DNA of 64,000 bases from Enterococcus songbeiensis (lineage in GTDB: Bacteria; Bacillota; Bacilli; Lactobacillales; Enterococcaceae), in the NCBI RefSeq assembly GCF_005405265.1, contig NZ_BJDS01000013.1, positions 1-64,000 on the forward strand, in the 5' to 3' direction. The translations under genes were made by a program, and so were the position numbers. This document shows positions 1 through 8,938 of the stretch, in pieces. Within the stretch, counting starts at the first letter, position 1. The number at the start of each line of letters is the position of its first letter. A model generated the notes under the pieces. That model was given only the letters and a program-made list of their open reading frames with translations, did not search any database and was not told the origin of the DNA.

Positions 1-6
1 AATAAC

Positions 7-40
7 AAAAAAAGAGAACACCGGAATGCTCTCTTTTCCA
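7..40 (-). terminator. Intrinsic terminator after the small acidic protein gene
   Basis: On the minus strand an 8-bp stem (AAAAGAGA / TCTCTTTT) is followed by a run of T. It lies downstream of the 63-codon minus-strand gene and ends its transcript. Confidence 0.7.
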
Positions 41-81
41 GATTTAATTCAAAACAACACTATTTGACAAAGAGCCATTAT

Positions 82-273
82 TTATTGTTTCGGGCGTAAT
101 TGATCTGCAGCGGCAGCAGGCGTGTCCTCTAAGACATCTTCCAACATCGACTTATCCTCTGTTTCTTCGTCTAAATTCAGCTCTTTCTCCATCTCATCAA
201 TTTTATCAAACGGGTCTTCTTTTTTAGCTTGTTTGGCTAATCTTTCCAACTTATCATCTAAATCTTTTGGCAT
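82..273 (-). CDS. Small acidic hypothetical protein (63 aa)
   Basis: I do not recognise the family. The protein is very rich in Asp, Glu and Lys, has no membrane segment or signal peptide, and should be a soluble, largely helical or disordered cytoplasmic protein. A strong ribosome binding site (AAAGGAGG) sits about 8 nt before the ATG, and a terminator follows the stop, so it is a real short gene and not noise. It is probably transcribed alone, since nearly 90 bp separate it from the upstream minus-strand gene. Confidence 0.7.
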   Translation of the reverse strand: MPKDLDDKLERLAKQAKKEDPFDKIDEMEKELNLDEETEDKSMLEDVLEDTPAAAADQLRPKQ

Positions 274-361
274 AGCGAAAGCGCCTCCTTTCCTTTATGA
301 TTTAAGCTTATCATGCTTCGCCAAAAGAAGCGAACCAGACACACTTTTCAAAAGGAGAAAC

Positions 362-982
362 TTATTTTGTAACGTCTACCCGCAAAATTGTTTTTAGTTT
401 TTCTGGTGCGGTTTTTCGCGGGTCGCTCAAATAGATTTCTTTGTGGTCCTTTGAAAGTCGTCGATGACCAGATGCCGCAATAAATTCTTCCAATTGAGCG
501 AAAGTTGCAGGTTCATCATCATAACTGCCGAGATGAAGGATTTGTGCCACTTCTTTTTCAGGAATCGTTTCAAAACGAATCAGCGGAAATAATTCCTCCG
601 GGATTTTCGTTTTTGCCCGTGCTAACGCTTCTGCTGCAATTTCTGGCGTCACGAATGCCGGTTGTTTAATCATCATCGTGTAAGCAAAATGATCTTTCAC
701 CAACTGGGTTTCTCCATAATATTTTTCTTGGATCGTCCAGTGACCTTCCAAAGGATACACAGTGAAAAGCTGAAAATCAGGAATCTGCCAAGCATTTTTT
801 TGACTCATGCGAATCGTATAAGCAACTGGATAAAGTGCGGCTACTCGTTGTTGAAAATCTTCTTTATTGGGATCACCGATGCCATCGATCATAAAATAAT
901 TTTGTGGGGGCAAGGTCAAAAGCTCTGGTTTTTTCTTTGCTTTATACCAAGGCTCTTTGCGCCATTCTAATTTTTCATCCAT
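362..982 (-). CDS. GyrI-like small-molecule-binding domain protein
   Basis: The protein (206 aa from this start) matches the GyrI-like, AraC-effector-type ligand-binding fold. It starts with a conserved KKKPELLTLPP-type segment, then a PNKEDFQQRV helix and a central YTIRMSQKN region. Family members bind small molecules, sometimes toxins, and some hydrolyse cyclopropanoid compounds. It is freestanding, with no DNA-binding domain, and is presumably cytoplasmic. I chose the internal ATG at 982 because GGAGG lies 8 nt upstream of it; a longer frame to 1015 has no good site. The next gene upstream, pckA, ends only about 40 bp away, so cotranscription is possible. The ligand is unknown. Confidence 0.75.
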   Translation of the reverse strand: MDEKLEWRKEPWYKAKKKPELLTLPPQNYFMIDGIGDPNKEDFQQRVAALYPVAYTIRMSQKNAWQIPDFQLFTVYPLEGHWTIQEKYYGETQLVKDHFAYTMMIKQPAFVTPEIAAEALARAKTKIPEELFPLIRFETIPEKEVAQILHLGSYDDEPATFAQLEEFIAASGHRRLSKDHKEIYLSDPRKTAPEKLKTILRVDVTK

Positions 983-1024
983 TTCTTCTTCCTCCAGTTG
1001 CCCTATCCTTGCCACGACAATCGA

Positions 1025-2689
1025 TTAATTTTGCTGCAATGTTTCCAGCTCCATGATCAAATGTTGAATCAACAATGACGTTTCTTCCGGCAAGGCATTA
1101 TAGCCTTCATTGGCTTCTTTTTGCGCCAAAATAAAGTCTAAGCGGCTTTCCATTCGTTTTTTCAATTGACTAATATAGTCCTTGTTTTCCAAGTCTACCT
1201 CATAACCTTCGATCGGTAAATAACACATCGCCGTCATTGGACCAAAATCACGAAAATCTGCAGTGCCTTCCACAATTTTTTCAATTGCTCCCAATGTAAC
1301 CTGCGGTGTGACTTTTTTCGTACCAAAAAACCCGGTATTCAAAATATAGCAGGCAGTATCTTTTTTCGCAAACAAATCACGAAAATCTGCATAATCCTGC
1401 CCCAATGGATAACAGCGGAAAGGATTGGCAAACGGTTCGATTACCAATTGATCCAAGTTGACTTTGCCAACGATATTTTCTGCCGTTGAGCGTTTTGTCG
1501 CCAAGGTCAATCCAAAAACAGCAGCCAATACTGGATCGTCGATCTTCACAACAGGCGGTAAACTGTCATCCTTCATAATCCAAAAGATTGCGTCGATTTT
1601 TTCCGACAAATGATCCACCCGATTTGGCGTCACGTAGCGGGATTTTACCGTTCGTCCATTACCATTACGAATATCTTGGGTCACGATGACTTTTTTATTT
1701 TCTTCATCGACTGTCACTCCAACGTTTTGACAAGTCAAGAAATAATCGACTGCCTCATTGGTCAACGGATAATCTTGGGTTTTATCAAAATAAGCCGGCT
1801 CCAGCGCCGTGGTAGTGCCGCCCTCTTTACTAATGACAAACGCATCATCATGCAGCACATCTACCTTGTATTTGTCCCCATGTTTGGCAAGAGTAATGGT
1901 CGATTTCCCTGATCCTGATAAACCAAACGCCGCCATCGTATATTGTTTGTCTTCCAAATGGTACTGTTTCATCCCACCATGACAAGCGACAAAGCCATTG
2001 CGGTGGGCCGTTGCCCATGCCATTGTCAAGGTCGCTTTTTTTAATTCGCCAAAATAGCGCAACCCTAAAATCGCCGCTACATTATGTTCAGGATCAAATA
2101 GCGCCAACCCGTTTGGAAAATCTGGATGGGTCCAGTAAGGATCTGCGTAAAGATAAAGATCGTTTTCAGGATAAACATAAGAATTTTGGTAGACATCCAT
2201 GATTTCCTGGGTAGCGATTTGAAAGTTCAACAAATAAGAGTAGAAATTCATTTCAAAGCCTTCAGGGACCATCAAGTGACTTTGAACCATAAACTCAGGA
2301 TCCAAGCCTACCACCACGTTACTGGCATAAAATTTCCGATGCGTACCTTGATACAGCGCTTCTCGTAAAATTCCCTGATAATAGGTCGCATCAATTCCCG
2401 GTTGACCGATGATGCGGCGAGCCGCCGCTGTTCGTCCAACGATCTTTCCATCATTTGCCACTAACACTTTTGCATCTGTTGGCAAACCCAATTCTTTCGT
2501 GTGCAGAACCGGCATATCGGTAACGACCGTCCCCGGCGCTTGGCTTGCAAGCTGATACGCTTCTTGCAACTCACTGATTGTTTGCACATTATTGCCGTAA
2601 AAAGCCGATTCGATCATTGTCTTAAAACTTGAGAATAATGGATTTTTCGGTGAAATACTTGGTCTTGAAAATGTTTTGACAGTTGCCAT
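1025..2689 (-). CDS. pckA: Phosphoenolpyruvate carboxykinase (ATP)
   Basis: Converts oxaloacetate plus ATP to phosphoenolpyruvate, CO2 and ADP, the entry step of gluconeogenesis or, in reverse, a CO2-fixing route. The P-loop (kinase-1a) GLSGSGKST is near residue 256, followed by a kinase-2 type LHDDAFVI metal-binding segment; length (554 aa) fits the ATP-dependent family. The P-loop has Ser where many members have Thr, a conservative change. The start is the ATG preceded by GGAGG at 7-8 nt; an upstream ATG has no such site. A promoter and a cre-like site lie just upstream, implying catabolite repression by CcpA, as expected for a gluconeogenic enzyme. PckA is not universal among lactic acid bacteria. 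Confidence 0.93.
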   Translation of the reverse strand: MATVKTFSRPSISPKNPLFSSFKTMIESAFYGNNVQTISELQEAYQLASQAPGTVVTDMPVLHTKELGLPTDAKVLVANDGKIVGRTAAARRIIGQPGIDATYYQGILREALYQGTHRKFYASNVVVGLDPEFMVQSHLMVPEGFEMNFYSYLLNFQIATQEIMDVYQNSYVYPENDLYLYADPYWTHPDFPNGLALFDPEHNVAAILGLRYFGELKKATLTMAWATAHRNGFVACHGGMKQYHLEDKQYTMAAFGLSGSGKSTITLAKHGDKYKVDVLHDDAFVISKEGGTTTALEPAYFDKTQDYPLTNEAVDYFLTCQNVGVTVDEENKKVIVTQDIRNGNGRTVKSRYVTPNRVDHLSEKIDAIFWIMKDDSLPPVVKIDDPVLAAVFGLTLATKRSTAENIVGKVNLDQLVIEPFANPFRCYPLGQDYADFRDLFAKKDTACYILNTGFFGTKKVTPQVTLGAIEKIVEGTADFRDFGPMTAMCYLPIEGYEVDLENKDYISQLKKRMESRLDFILAQKEANEGYNALPEETSLLIQHLIMELETLQQN

Positions 2690-2721
2690 GGTGTAGCCTC
2701 CAATCAAATAGTTTATTAAAA

Positions 2722-2735
2722 TAAAAGCGCTTACT
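2722..2735 (-). promoter_or_regulatory. Candidate cre (CcpA-binding) site in the pckA leader
   Basis: On the minus strand the sequence AGTAAGCGCTTTTA matches the cre consensus TGNAANCGNNNNCA at all but two fixed positions. It lies just downstream of the predicted pckA transcription start, a position where CcpA binding blocks transcription. Binding is inferred. Confidence 0.5.
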
Positions 2736-2745
2736 TAATGCATTC

Positions 2746-2774
2746 ATTATAATACAATTGGAGAATTCTGTCTT
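2746..2774 (-). promoter_or_regulatory. pckA promoter
   Basis: Minus-strand -35 AAGACA (four of six consensus bases) and a perfect -10 TATAAT separated by 17 bp. The predicted start is near 2740, about 50 nt before the pckA ATG. Confidence 0.6.
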
Positions 2775-2787
2775 GTATTCTCTCGAG

Positions 2788-3288
2788 CTACTCTTTGATT
2801 GTCGTTACTCCTTCATGGGCTAACAGACGTTTTTTCAGGGGAATTCCGCCACGATACCCAGTGAAGGTGCCGTTTTTTCCAACGATTCGATGACAAGGAA
2901 CAACCACCATCAGCGGATTGCGACCCACTGCATTCGCCACTGCCCGCACTCCTTTTTCATTGCCGACTTTTTTTGCCAACTCGCTGTAGGTTTCCACTTT
3001 TCCAAAAGGGACCTGTACTAATTCCCGCCACACTTTTTGTTGAAAAGATGTACCGACAAAGTCGTAGATCAAATCAAAATTTTGGCGCTCTCCAGCAAAA
3101 TACTCCGTTAATTGCTGAATTGCTGCTTGGCTGTGCCCCGCTTCTGGAATTGCTTGATAGCCTTTGAAAAATTGAGCCAATTCTGCGATATCTTCTTCCA
3201 GTCCAAGATAGGCTACGCCTTTTTCGGTGGAGGCCACGAGATAGTTTGTTTCCTCAATTGGAAATATTTCGTAAAATAATTTATTCAT
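2788..3288 (-). CDS. ogt: Methylated-DNA-[protein]-cysteine S-methyltransferase
   Basis: Suicide repair protein that moves the alkyl group from O6-alkylguanine (and O4-alkylthymine) in DNA to its own cysteine. The active-site motif PCHRI is present with the acceptor Cys at about residue 132, preceded by the DNA-binding helix region RAVANAVGRNPL and followed by GYRGG near the C-terminus. The length (166 aa) fits Ogt-type proteins without an Ada N-terminal domain. The ATG at 3288 has AAGGAGAG upstream. It appears monocistronic, divergent from nothing, and lies between pckA and the ydbT gene on the same strand with terminators or gaps on both sides. Confidence 0.93.
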   Translation of the reverse strand: MNKLFYEIFPIEETNYLVASTEKGVAYLGLEEDIAELAQFFKGYQAIPEAGHSQAAIQQLTEYFAGERQNFDLIYDFVGTSFQQKVWRELVQVPFGKVETYSELAKKVGNEKGVRAVANAVGRNPLMVVVPCHRIVGKNGTFTGYRGGIPLKKRLLAHEGVTTIKE

Positions 3289-3404
3289 CCTGCTCTCCTT
3301 CTTCTATTGCCATCCGCTTTTTCTAAGAGGATAATTTTCTTCAATATGCTTGATTGATTCCATTATTATATACGAAAAAAAAGAAATTCGATTGAAAAGA
3401 GTAC

Positions 3405-3432
3405 AAAAAAAACCGACAATCGCCGGTTTTTC
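3405..3432 (-). terminator. Intrinsic terminator after the ydbS-ydbT pair
   Basis: Minus strand: stem AAAAACCG/CGGTTTTT with an 8-nt loop, followed by a T run, immediately after the stop of the ydbT-like gene. Confidence 0.75.
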
Positions 3433-3439
3433 AGATTTT

Positions 3440-4906
3440 TTAGTAACGATTAATCGATTTTTCCTTCAAAAAGAGTTGTTTCATTTCATCAATTGCTGAC
3501 TTATCAAGAAAACTTAGGGAAACTTTTTCCGGTGCGGTTCCCGTTTTCAACCAGAAACTGACATGCCCGATTTTTTTCCGATACAGCCAACGAGTGGTTC
3601 GTTCGGAAAAGGCTTGGATTTTTCTTCGTTCCACAAAGGTTTGGGTTTTTGAAAAACCAGTAAAGGTCTGCACACACAAGCGGGTATCGGTTTGCAGCGC
3701 GTACCCTTGATAGTAGGCTTCCAGCCAAGCAATCAACAATAAAAATATTGCAAGCACTGTTCCTCCTACCGCAAACCAGCGATTAAAGTAGCTGCCGATT
3801 CCAATCGCCGGCACTGCCACCAATAAAATCCAGCGCCAAAAGTACCCTATTTTTCTACGGGAAACATATTGAATCTTTGGTGGGTTAAAAGCCCATTCCG
3901 GCAATAAGAAATCAAGACTGTCATACAGTTGTGCATCAGAAACAATCGGTAAGAAATAAAGTTTTTTACTGACATTGTTTTCCTCTTCCTGACCACCGGC
4001 CAACAACAATTCCACCGAGGAAATACCAAATAATCGCCGTAAAATTTGCTGCCGGATTTTGATTCCTTGGATTTTTTGCAAAGGAATTTTTTGAATCCGC
4101 CGCTCCAATAAGCCGCTTTCAATCGTCAGAGTCTTTCCCTGTCTGCTGACTTTAAAGTTGTAATACTGCAAAAAATTCTTGGCAATAGAAACCGCCGCCA
4201 ACAACAATAAAAGAATCAGTGCCACTGCCAACAGTAAAATCCAGCCAGCCCGCAATAAACTTTCGGAGGTGGATACAGCTTGATTGATCCAATCATCGGG
4301 AATAAAATCATCCAGAAAAACAATCAAGGTTGCCGCCGCTGCTAAAATACTCAAATCAGTTAAACCGAACAAAAAGATTTGTCCATTGGTGATTTGATAG
4401 ACGTAAGAAGGTGCCGGTTCTGCATTAACACTTGTTGGTTTTTCCCCTTCCGAAACGGAATCATCTCCTGCTTTTTCTCGAATACGATAGCCTTCGATTA
4501 CGTGAACCAAGGATTCATTAACTGCCGGTAAGGAAGCTTCCGCTTTGCCGGCTTCTCCTCCCGCGGTTTCGATCAGCAGTTGAACTACATGAAAGGGCTG
4601 GAAAAAGAACCATTGCCGTTGCTTGACGGTTTGGATTCGATCATAGGGAATATCAATTTCGTGTTTCCGAAAAATTCCCTGATAAATTATGATTTTTTCC
4701 GAGGAGATTTGATAGGCTTGAGAAAAATAATTTGCCACAGCCGACCCAACGATCAACACCACCATTGCTGCTGCCGCCAATTTTCCATAAAGAGTAGAAA
4801 TACCGCCGTTGATGACCAGCAAAACCAGTAAAAAGAACCACGTCCGGATTCCCTGCAACAAAAAAATCAGCAATGCCAGCGGATGAAATCTTTTTTTCTC
4901 AGACAT
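3440..4906 (-). CDS. Bacterial PH-domain (DUF304) membrane protein, YdbT-like
   Basis: A 488-aa membrane protein with two hydrophobic hairpins near the N-terminus (about residues 10-60), further pairs near 180-250 and 355-400, and intervening bPH2 (DUF304) domains, recognisable by YDRIQTVKQRQ and PLQKIQGIKIRQQ strands. It matches YdbT of Bacillus, which together with YdbS is reported to give resistance to some bacteriocins (established for Bacillus; inferred here). Its start overlaps the end of the ydbS-like gene by 8 bp, indicating translational coupling. A Gly/Ala/Ser-rich acidic linker near residues 135-165 is variable in the family. Confidence 0.8.
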   Translation of the reverse strand: MSEKKRFHPLALLIFLLQGIRTWFFLLVLLVINGGISTLYGKLAAAAMVVLIVGSAVANYFSQAYQISSEKIIIYQGIFRKHEIDIPYDRIQTVKQRQWFFFQPFHVVQLLIETAGGEAGKAEASLPAVNESLVHVIEGYRIREKAGDDSVSEGEKPTSVNAEPAPSYVYQITNGQIFLFGLTDLSILAAAATLIVFLDDFIPDDWINQAVSTSESLLRAGWILLLAVALILLLLLAAVSIAKNFLQYYNFKVSRQGKTLTIESGLLERRIQKIPLQKIQGIKIRQQILRRLFGISSVELLLAGGQEEENNVSKKLYFLPIVSDAQLYDSLDFLLPEWAFNPPKIQYVSRRKIGYFWRWILLVAVPAIGIGSYFNRWFAVGGTVLAIFLLLIAWLEAYYQGYALQTDTRLCVQTFTGFSKTQTFVERRKIQAFSERTTRWLYRKKIGHVSFWLKTGTAPEKVSLSFLDKSAIDEMKQLFLKEKSINRY

Positions 4907-5390
4907 CCTCTTTCGCCGCCTTTACTAACTCAATGATTTGCTGCCGCAAAGCCATTGCCTCTTCCACGTCCAAACCAGCGATATGATGGCTGGTTGCCGC
5001 CGTATGAATTACAATTTCCATTAGATTTTCCTGTCTCAAAAAAGGCCCCTGTTCAGTCTCCACATGTTGGATTCGATTCATAGGAACATAGGTGATTGAA
5101 CGGAAAATAAATCCATTTTGAAAGGCAATGTCCTCTGTGGTGATCTCGTAGCGATGAAATGTATAACGATAAGGAATCAGCGCCATCAATAACGCAAAAA
5201 TCAGTGCAAGGATAACAAAATAACCAAGGAGAATCCATCCGCCAACGCCTTTTAATTGATCAAACCAGACCAAAGCTGCAGCTCCTGCAATCCCCACGAA
5301 GAAAAAAATTCCCATTGTTACATAATTGCTTTTACGCCATACCGCTTTGATTCGCTGCGGCATTTGTTTCGGTAATAAAGGATAGTCCAT
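4899..5390 (-). CDS. Bacterial PH-domain (DUF304) membrane protein, YdbS-like
   Basis: A small membrane protein with two transmembrane helices (around residues 25-70) followed by a single bPH2 domain containing ITYVPMNRIQHVETEQGP, the typical DUF304 strand-turn-strand. With the ATG at 5390 it is 163 aa, close to YdbS of Bacillus. Longer frames up to 5537 would overlap the dtd terminator hairpin and are unlikely. The ribosome binding site before 5390 is weak (GTGGG), so an ATG a little upstream is possible. It forms a two-gene unit with the downstream ydbT homologue and presumably a hetero-complex in the membrane. Confidence 0.75.
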   Translation of the reverse strand: MDYPLLPKQMPQRIKAVWRKSNYVTMGIFFFVGIAGAAALVWFDQLKGVGGWILLGYFVILALIFALLMALIPYRYTFHRYEITTEDIAFQNGFIFRSITYVPMNRIQHVETEQGPFLRQENLMEIVIHTAATSHHIAGLDVEEAMALRQQIIELVKAAKEDV

Positions 5391-5479
5391 CGTTTTTCCC
5401 ACATTTCTTTTTTTCATTTTTATACTAATTTTCCCTTTGTTCATAGTACCGCGAAAAGGTTCCCATCGTCTACTCCCAA

Positions 5480-5518
5480 AAACAGAAAATGGAACCTCAA
5501 ATGAAGTTCCATCGTTTT
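5480..5518 (-). terminator. Intrinsic terminator after relA-dtd
   Basis: Minus strand: stem ATGGAAC/GTTCCAT with a 10-nt loop and a T-rich tail, directly after the dtd stop codon. Confidence 0.7.
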
Positions 5519-5520
5519 TT

Positions 5521-5964
5521 CTATTCCTTTGTGTCAATGATGATCGTCACCGGACCGTCATTGACCAATGCGACTTGCATGTCGCCACCGAATACCCCGG
5601 TAGAAATTGGGATACCCGCAGCGGCGATTCCTTGATTGAAGCGTTCGTATAACGGGATTGCCTGTTCTGGTCGTGCTGCCTGAATAAAGCTGGGGCGGTT
5701 GCCTTTTTTCGTTTCAGCAAACAGCGTAAATTGGGAGATACTCAAGACACTTCCTTGAACTGCAGCAAGATTCCGGTTCATTTTCCCTTCCCCATCTTCA
5801 AAGACCCGCAGCAAGGAAATTTTACGCACGAGATAATCTACATCGGCTTCGGTATCCGTTTCGTGAATGCCCAACAAAATAACGAATCCCTTTTTGATTT
5901 CGCCAACCACCTTCTCTTCAATACTTACACTGGCTTGGCTGACCCGTTGAATAACTGCTCGCAC
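5521..5964 (-). CDS. dtd: D-aminoacyl-tRNA deacylase
   Basis: Removes D-amino acids (and glycine from tRNA-Ala) mischarged onto tRNA, a proofreading step in translation. The MRAVIQRV start, the SQFTL motif near residue 78 and the C-terminal NDGPVT motif, all diagnostic of the DTD active site, are present; 147 aa is the usual length. It lies 6 bp after relA, the same relA-dtd order seen widely in Firmicutes, so the two are cotranscribed. Confidence 0.95.
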   Translation of the reverse strand: MRAVIQRVSQASVSIEEKVVGEIKKGFVILLGIHETDTEADVDYLVRKISLLRVFEDGEGKMNRNLAAVQGSVLSISQFTLFAETKKGNRPSFIQAARPEQAIPLYERFNQGIAAAGIPISTGVFGGDMQVALVNDGPVTIIIDTKE

Positions 5965-5970
5965 GTTTCT

Positions 5971-8175
5971 CTACCCCTTCATTCGTCGGACACTGTAAAC
6001 TTCCGGTACTTGTTTGATTTTATCGACGATTGTTTTTAAGTGTTTGACATTTTGAATTCCAACCGTCAAACGAATCGTTGCCATTTTGTCTTTATTGGTT
6101 TTAGCTTCGACACTTTGCAGTTTTTTTGTCATGGAATTGACCGTTTGCAACACATCGTTCAACAAACCGGAACGATCGTAGCCGTAGATTTCCAAATCAG
6201 CATCGTATTCCTTCGATGAATTGGAAGTATCTTCCCATTCCACTTCAATCAACCGTTTTTCAGCATCCTCTGATTGAACATTTGGACAATCACTGCGGTG
6301 GATGGAAATCCCACGTCCTTTGGTAATATATCCAACAATTTTATCTCCGGGAATCGGATTACAGCAACGGCTGATGCGGATCAACAGGTTGTCCACCCCT
6401 TCGATCACAATTCCACCTTCATGACGAACCTTCATTTTTTCTTCTTTTTTCGGTTGGTTCATCAATTCTTTCACTTGCTGCTTTTGTTTTTCTAATTGTT
6501 TCTCTCGACGTTCTTCTTCTGTTAAACGATTTGCAACAGTCGTTGGACTGACTTCGCCAAAACCTACTGCTGCGTACAAATCATCTTCTGTTTGATAATT
6601 AAACCGTTCCAGTACCTCCGTCAATTTATTCTTCGTCAAAATATCTTTTGGAACAAAATCCATCTCCTGCAAACATTTATAAACAGAATCATGGCCTTTG
6701 TTGATATTTTCTTCCCGGTCTTGGGATTTAAAGAACCGTTTGATTTTATTTTTTGCTTTGCTGGTGGCCACCAGCTTCAACCAGTCACGGCTAGGTCCAA
6801 ACGAATTTGGTGAGGTCATAATCTCAACGATATCGCCATTTTTTAATTTGTAATCCAGCTGTACCATTTTGCCGTTTATTTTAGCACCGGTTGTTTTATT
6901 TCCTACATCGGTATGGATACTATAAGCAAAATCTAGCGGTCCGGATCCTTGCGGCAGTTCGGTAACATCGCCTTTTGGGGTAAAAACATACACTTTGTCG
7001 CTGAAAATATCCCCTTTAACGCCTTCCATAAATTCGGAGGCATCATAGCTATCGTCCTGCAATTCTAAAATTTCTTTGAACCAGCCTACTTGCTGGGTCA
7101 TTTTATCTGGTTTGACTTTTTCCGTCTTACCTTCTTTATAAGCCCAGTGTGCTGCAACCCCGAATTCGGCGATTTCATGCATTTCATGGGTCCGAATTTG
7201 AATTTCCACAGGATTGCCATAAGGGCCGATTACAGTAGTATGCAGGGATTGGTACATATTGGCTTTAGGCATGGCGATATAATCTTTAAAGCGACCAGGC
7301 ATGGGTTTCCATTTGGTATGGATCGTTCCCAAAACCGCATAACAATCTTTGATAGAATCCACCAGCACTCGGATTGCCAGCAAATCATAAATTTCATTGA
7401 ATTGCTTTTTTTGATCCTTCATTTTGCGGTAGATAGAATAAATATGTTTGGGGCGTCCATAGATTTCCGCAAAAATATCCAATTCTTCAGTAGCTAAACG
7501 AATTTCTTCTACTGCCGTTGAGATATAAGCTTCTCGCTCTTCCCGTTTAGACTGCATCAAATGAACGATACGGTAATATTGTTGCGGATTCAAATAACGC
7601 AATGCCGTGTCTTCCAGTTCCCACTTCACGCGACTGATCCCTAAACGATGGGCAAGAGGGGCATAGATTTCCAGCGTTTCTTTGGCGATACGGCGTTGCT
7701 TGTCTTCTCGCAGATGTTTCAATGTCCGCATATTGTGAAGACGATCTGCCAATTTAACCATGATTACCCGCAGATCCTGTGCCATTGCCAACAGCATTTT
7801 CCGGTGGTTTTCTGCTAATTGCTCTTCATGGGATTTGTATTTGATTTTTCCTAATTTTGTCACGCCATCTACCAGCATGGCCACGTCGCCGCCGAATTCT
7901 TCACTAAGATCCGCTAAGGTGACCTCCGTATCTTCCACAACATCATGCAAAAAACCCGTGGCAACAGTGTGCGGGTCCATGCGCAATTCAGCTAAAATCC
8001 CAGCAACTTGAATGGGATGGATAATATACGGCTCACCAGATTTTCGAAACTGGTCTTTGTGGGCCTCGGTTGCATAATCCAACGCTTTTTTTACAAATGC
8101 CACATGTTCGTCACTCATATAATGTCCGACCAATTTGATCACACCTGGTCCTGACATAATTACTTCTTTTGACAT
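5971..8175 (-). CDS. relA: Bifunctional (p)ppGpp synthetase/hydrolase RelA/SpoT
   Basis: Makes and degrades the stringent-response alarmone (p)ppGpp. Domains in order: HD hydrolase (motif HDVVED near residue 77), nucleotidyltransferase synthetase domain (with KDYIAMPKANMYQSLHTTV), TGS domain (KVYVFTPKGDV) around residue 395, zinc-finger/helical region with RCCNP, and a C-terminal ACT domain. The 734-aa length matches the long bifunctional Rel of Firmicutes, and the intact HD motif argues that hydrolase activity is retained. The start has AAAGGGGG 9 nt upstream. First gene of a relA-dtd operon, behind a terminator of the upstream operon. Confidence 0.95.
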   Translation of the reverse strand: MSKEVIMSGPGVIKLVGHYMSDEHVAFVKKALDYATEAHKDQFRKSGEPYIIHPIQVAGILAELRMDPHTVATGFLHDVVEDTEVTLADLSEEFGGDVAMLVDGVTKLGKIKYKSHEEQLAENHRKMLLAMAQDLRVIMVKLADRLHNMRTLKHLREDKQRRIAKETLEIYAPLAHRLGISRVKWELEDTALRYLNPQQYYRIVHLMQSKREEREAYISTAVEEIRLATEELDIFAEIYGRPKHIYSIYRKMKDQKKQFNEIYDLLAIRVLVDSIKDCYAVLGTIHTKWKPMPGRFKDYIAMPKANMYQSLHTTVIGPYGNPVEIQIRTHEMHEIAEFGVAAHWAYKEGKTEKVKPDKMTQQVGWFKEILELQDDSYDASEFMEGVKGDIFSDKVYVFTPKGDVTELPQGSGPLDFAYSIHTDVGNKTTGAKINGKMVQLDYKLKNGDIVEIMTSPNSFGPSRDWLKLVATSKAKNKIKRFFKSQDREENINKGHDSVYKCLQEMDFVPKDILTKNKLTEVLERFNYQTEDDLYAAVGFGEVSPTTVANRLTEEERREKQLEKQKQQVKELMNQPKKEEKMKVRHEGGIVIEGVDNLLIRISRCCNPIPGDKIVGYITKGRGISIHRSDCPNVQSEDAEKRLIEVEWEDTSNSSKEYDADLEIYGYDRSGLLNDVLQTVNSMTKKLQSVEAKTNKDKMATIRLTVGIQNVKHLKTIVDKIKQVPEVYSVRRMKG

Positions 8176-8197
8176 CCTGTAAGCCCCCTTTTGACAA

Positions 8198-8229
8198 GAA
8201 AAATAAAAGTACCACTAATCAGCGGTACT
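8198..8229 (-). terminator. Intrinsic terminator after the prmA-rsmE operon
   Basis: Minus strand: stem AGTACC/GGTACT, extended by inner pairs, with a TTTTATTTTT tail, between the aldolase-like gene and relA. Confidence 0.75.
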
Positions 8230-8273
8230 GCGCAAATTATTATCGTCATTATACAATAGTTTTACTTCATTTT

Positions 8274-8933
8274 TCAATGTTCCTCTGCTTTTTGAATGGC
8301 TAAAGACAAATCTGCTAAATCCATTTGGCGAACCCCGAAATAATCGATTCCTTGTTGAACTAATTCTGTGATTATCGCCGGATCTGCTTTTTCTACATTG
8401 ATTTGAAGAATCAGTTGTTTGCCGCCATCGTATTCAAAAATTGTAGCATTATGCACCGCTTCTTCTATCGTGGAAGCTTCGCCAAGGACCACATACCGCC
8501 AGCCTAATTCCTTGATTCGTTGTGCACATTCAATCTTCGTCAATTCTTTCATTCCTGTCGTATCCAATTGCAGGCGAATTTCACCCCATGCTACGGCAAG
8601 TGCCCGCAACGCGTCAGACAATTCTTCCGCTTCTGCTCCCAATAAAATGACGGGGCTGATGGTCAATTCCAAAAAATCTGCACCATCCCGAAAAGCTTGC
8701 CCCACTTCAAAGGCTTTTTTGCCGGTCGTCCCGACACCAAGCGGGTAATCAATCACGGTACCGATTTTTATATCCGTAAAGGACAGCAATTGTTTGGCAC
8801 GTCGCAAATAACTTGGCAAAACAACGATTTCTTTGATTTTTTCTTCCGAAAGCTGTAAAAGATAGTCTTTAAAATCCCAGTCGGTCATTGCAGCATCAAG
8901 AATCCGCAAGCTGATTCGTTCCCGTAAAAGCAT
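8274..8933 (-). CDS. DeoC-family aldolase-like protein lacking the catalytic lysine
   Basis: A 219-aa protein with the fold signature of deoxyribose-phosphate aldolase: IGTVIDYPLGVGTTGKKAFE aligns with the conserved PLGANTT strand, and the following GADFLELTIS segment with GADEIDMVIN. The Schiff-base lysine motif KTSTGF is replaced by VVLGEAS, and the conserved Asp of the EIDMV strand is also changed. The protein is therefore unlikely to be a normal DERA. The start at 8933 has AAGGGAG about 9 nt upstream and lies 5 bp after rsmE, so it is the last gene of the prmA-rsmE operon. Role unknown; it may bind a sugar phosphate or catalyse another reaction. Confidence 0.7.
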   Translation of the reverse strand: MLLRERISLRILDAAMTDWDFKDYLLQLSEEKIKEIVVLPSYLRRAKQLLSFTDIKIGTVIDYPLGVGTTGKKAFEVGQAFRDGADFLELTISPVILLGAEAEELSDALRALAVAWGEIRLQLDTTGMKELTKIECAQRIKELGWRYVVLGEASTIEEAVHNATIFEYDGGKQLILQINVEKADPAIITELVQQGIDYFGVRQMDLADLSLAIQKAEEH

Positions 8934-8938
8934 TTTTT

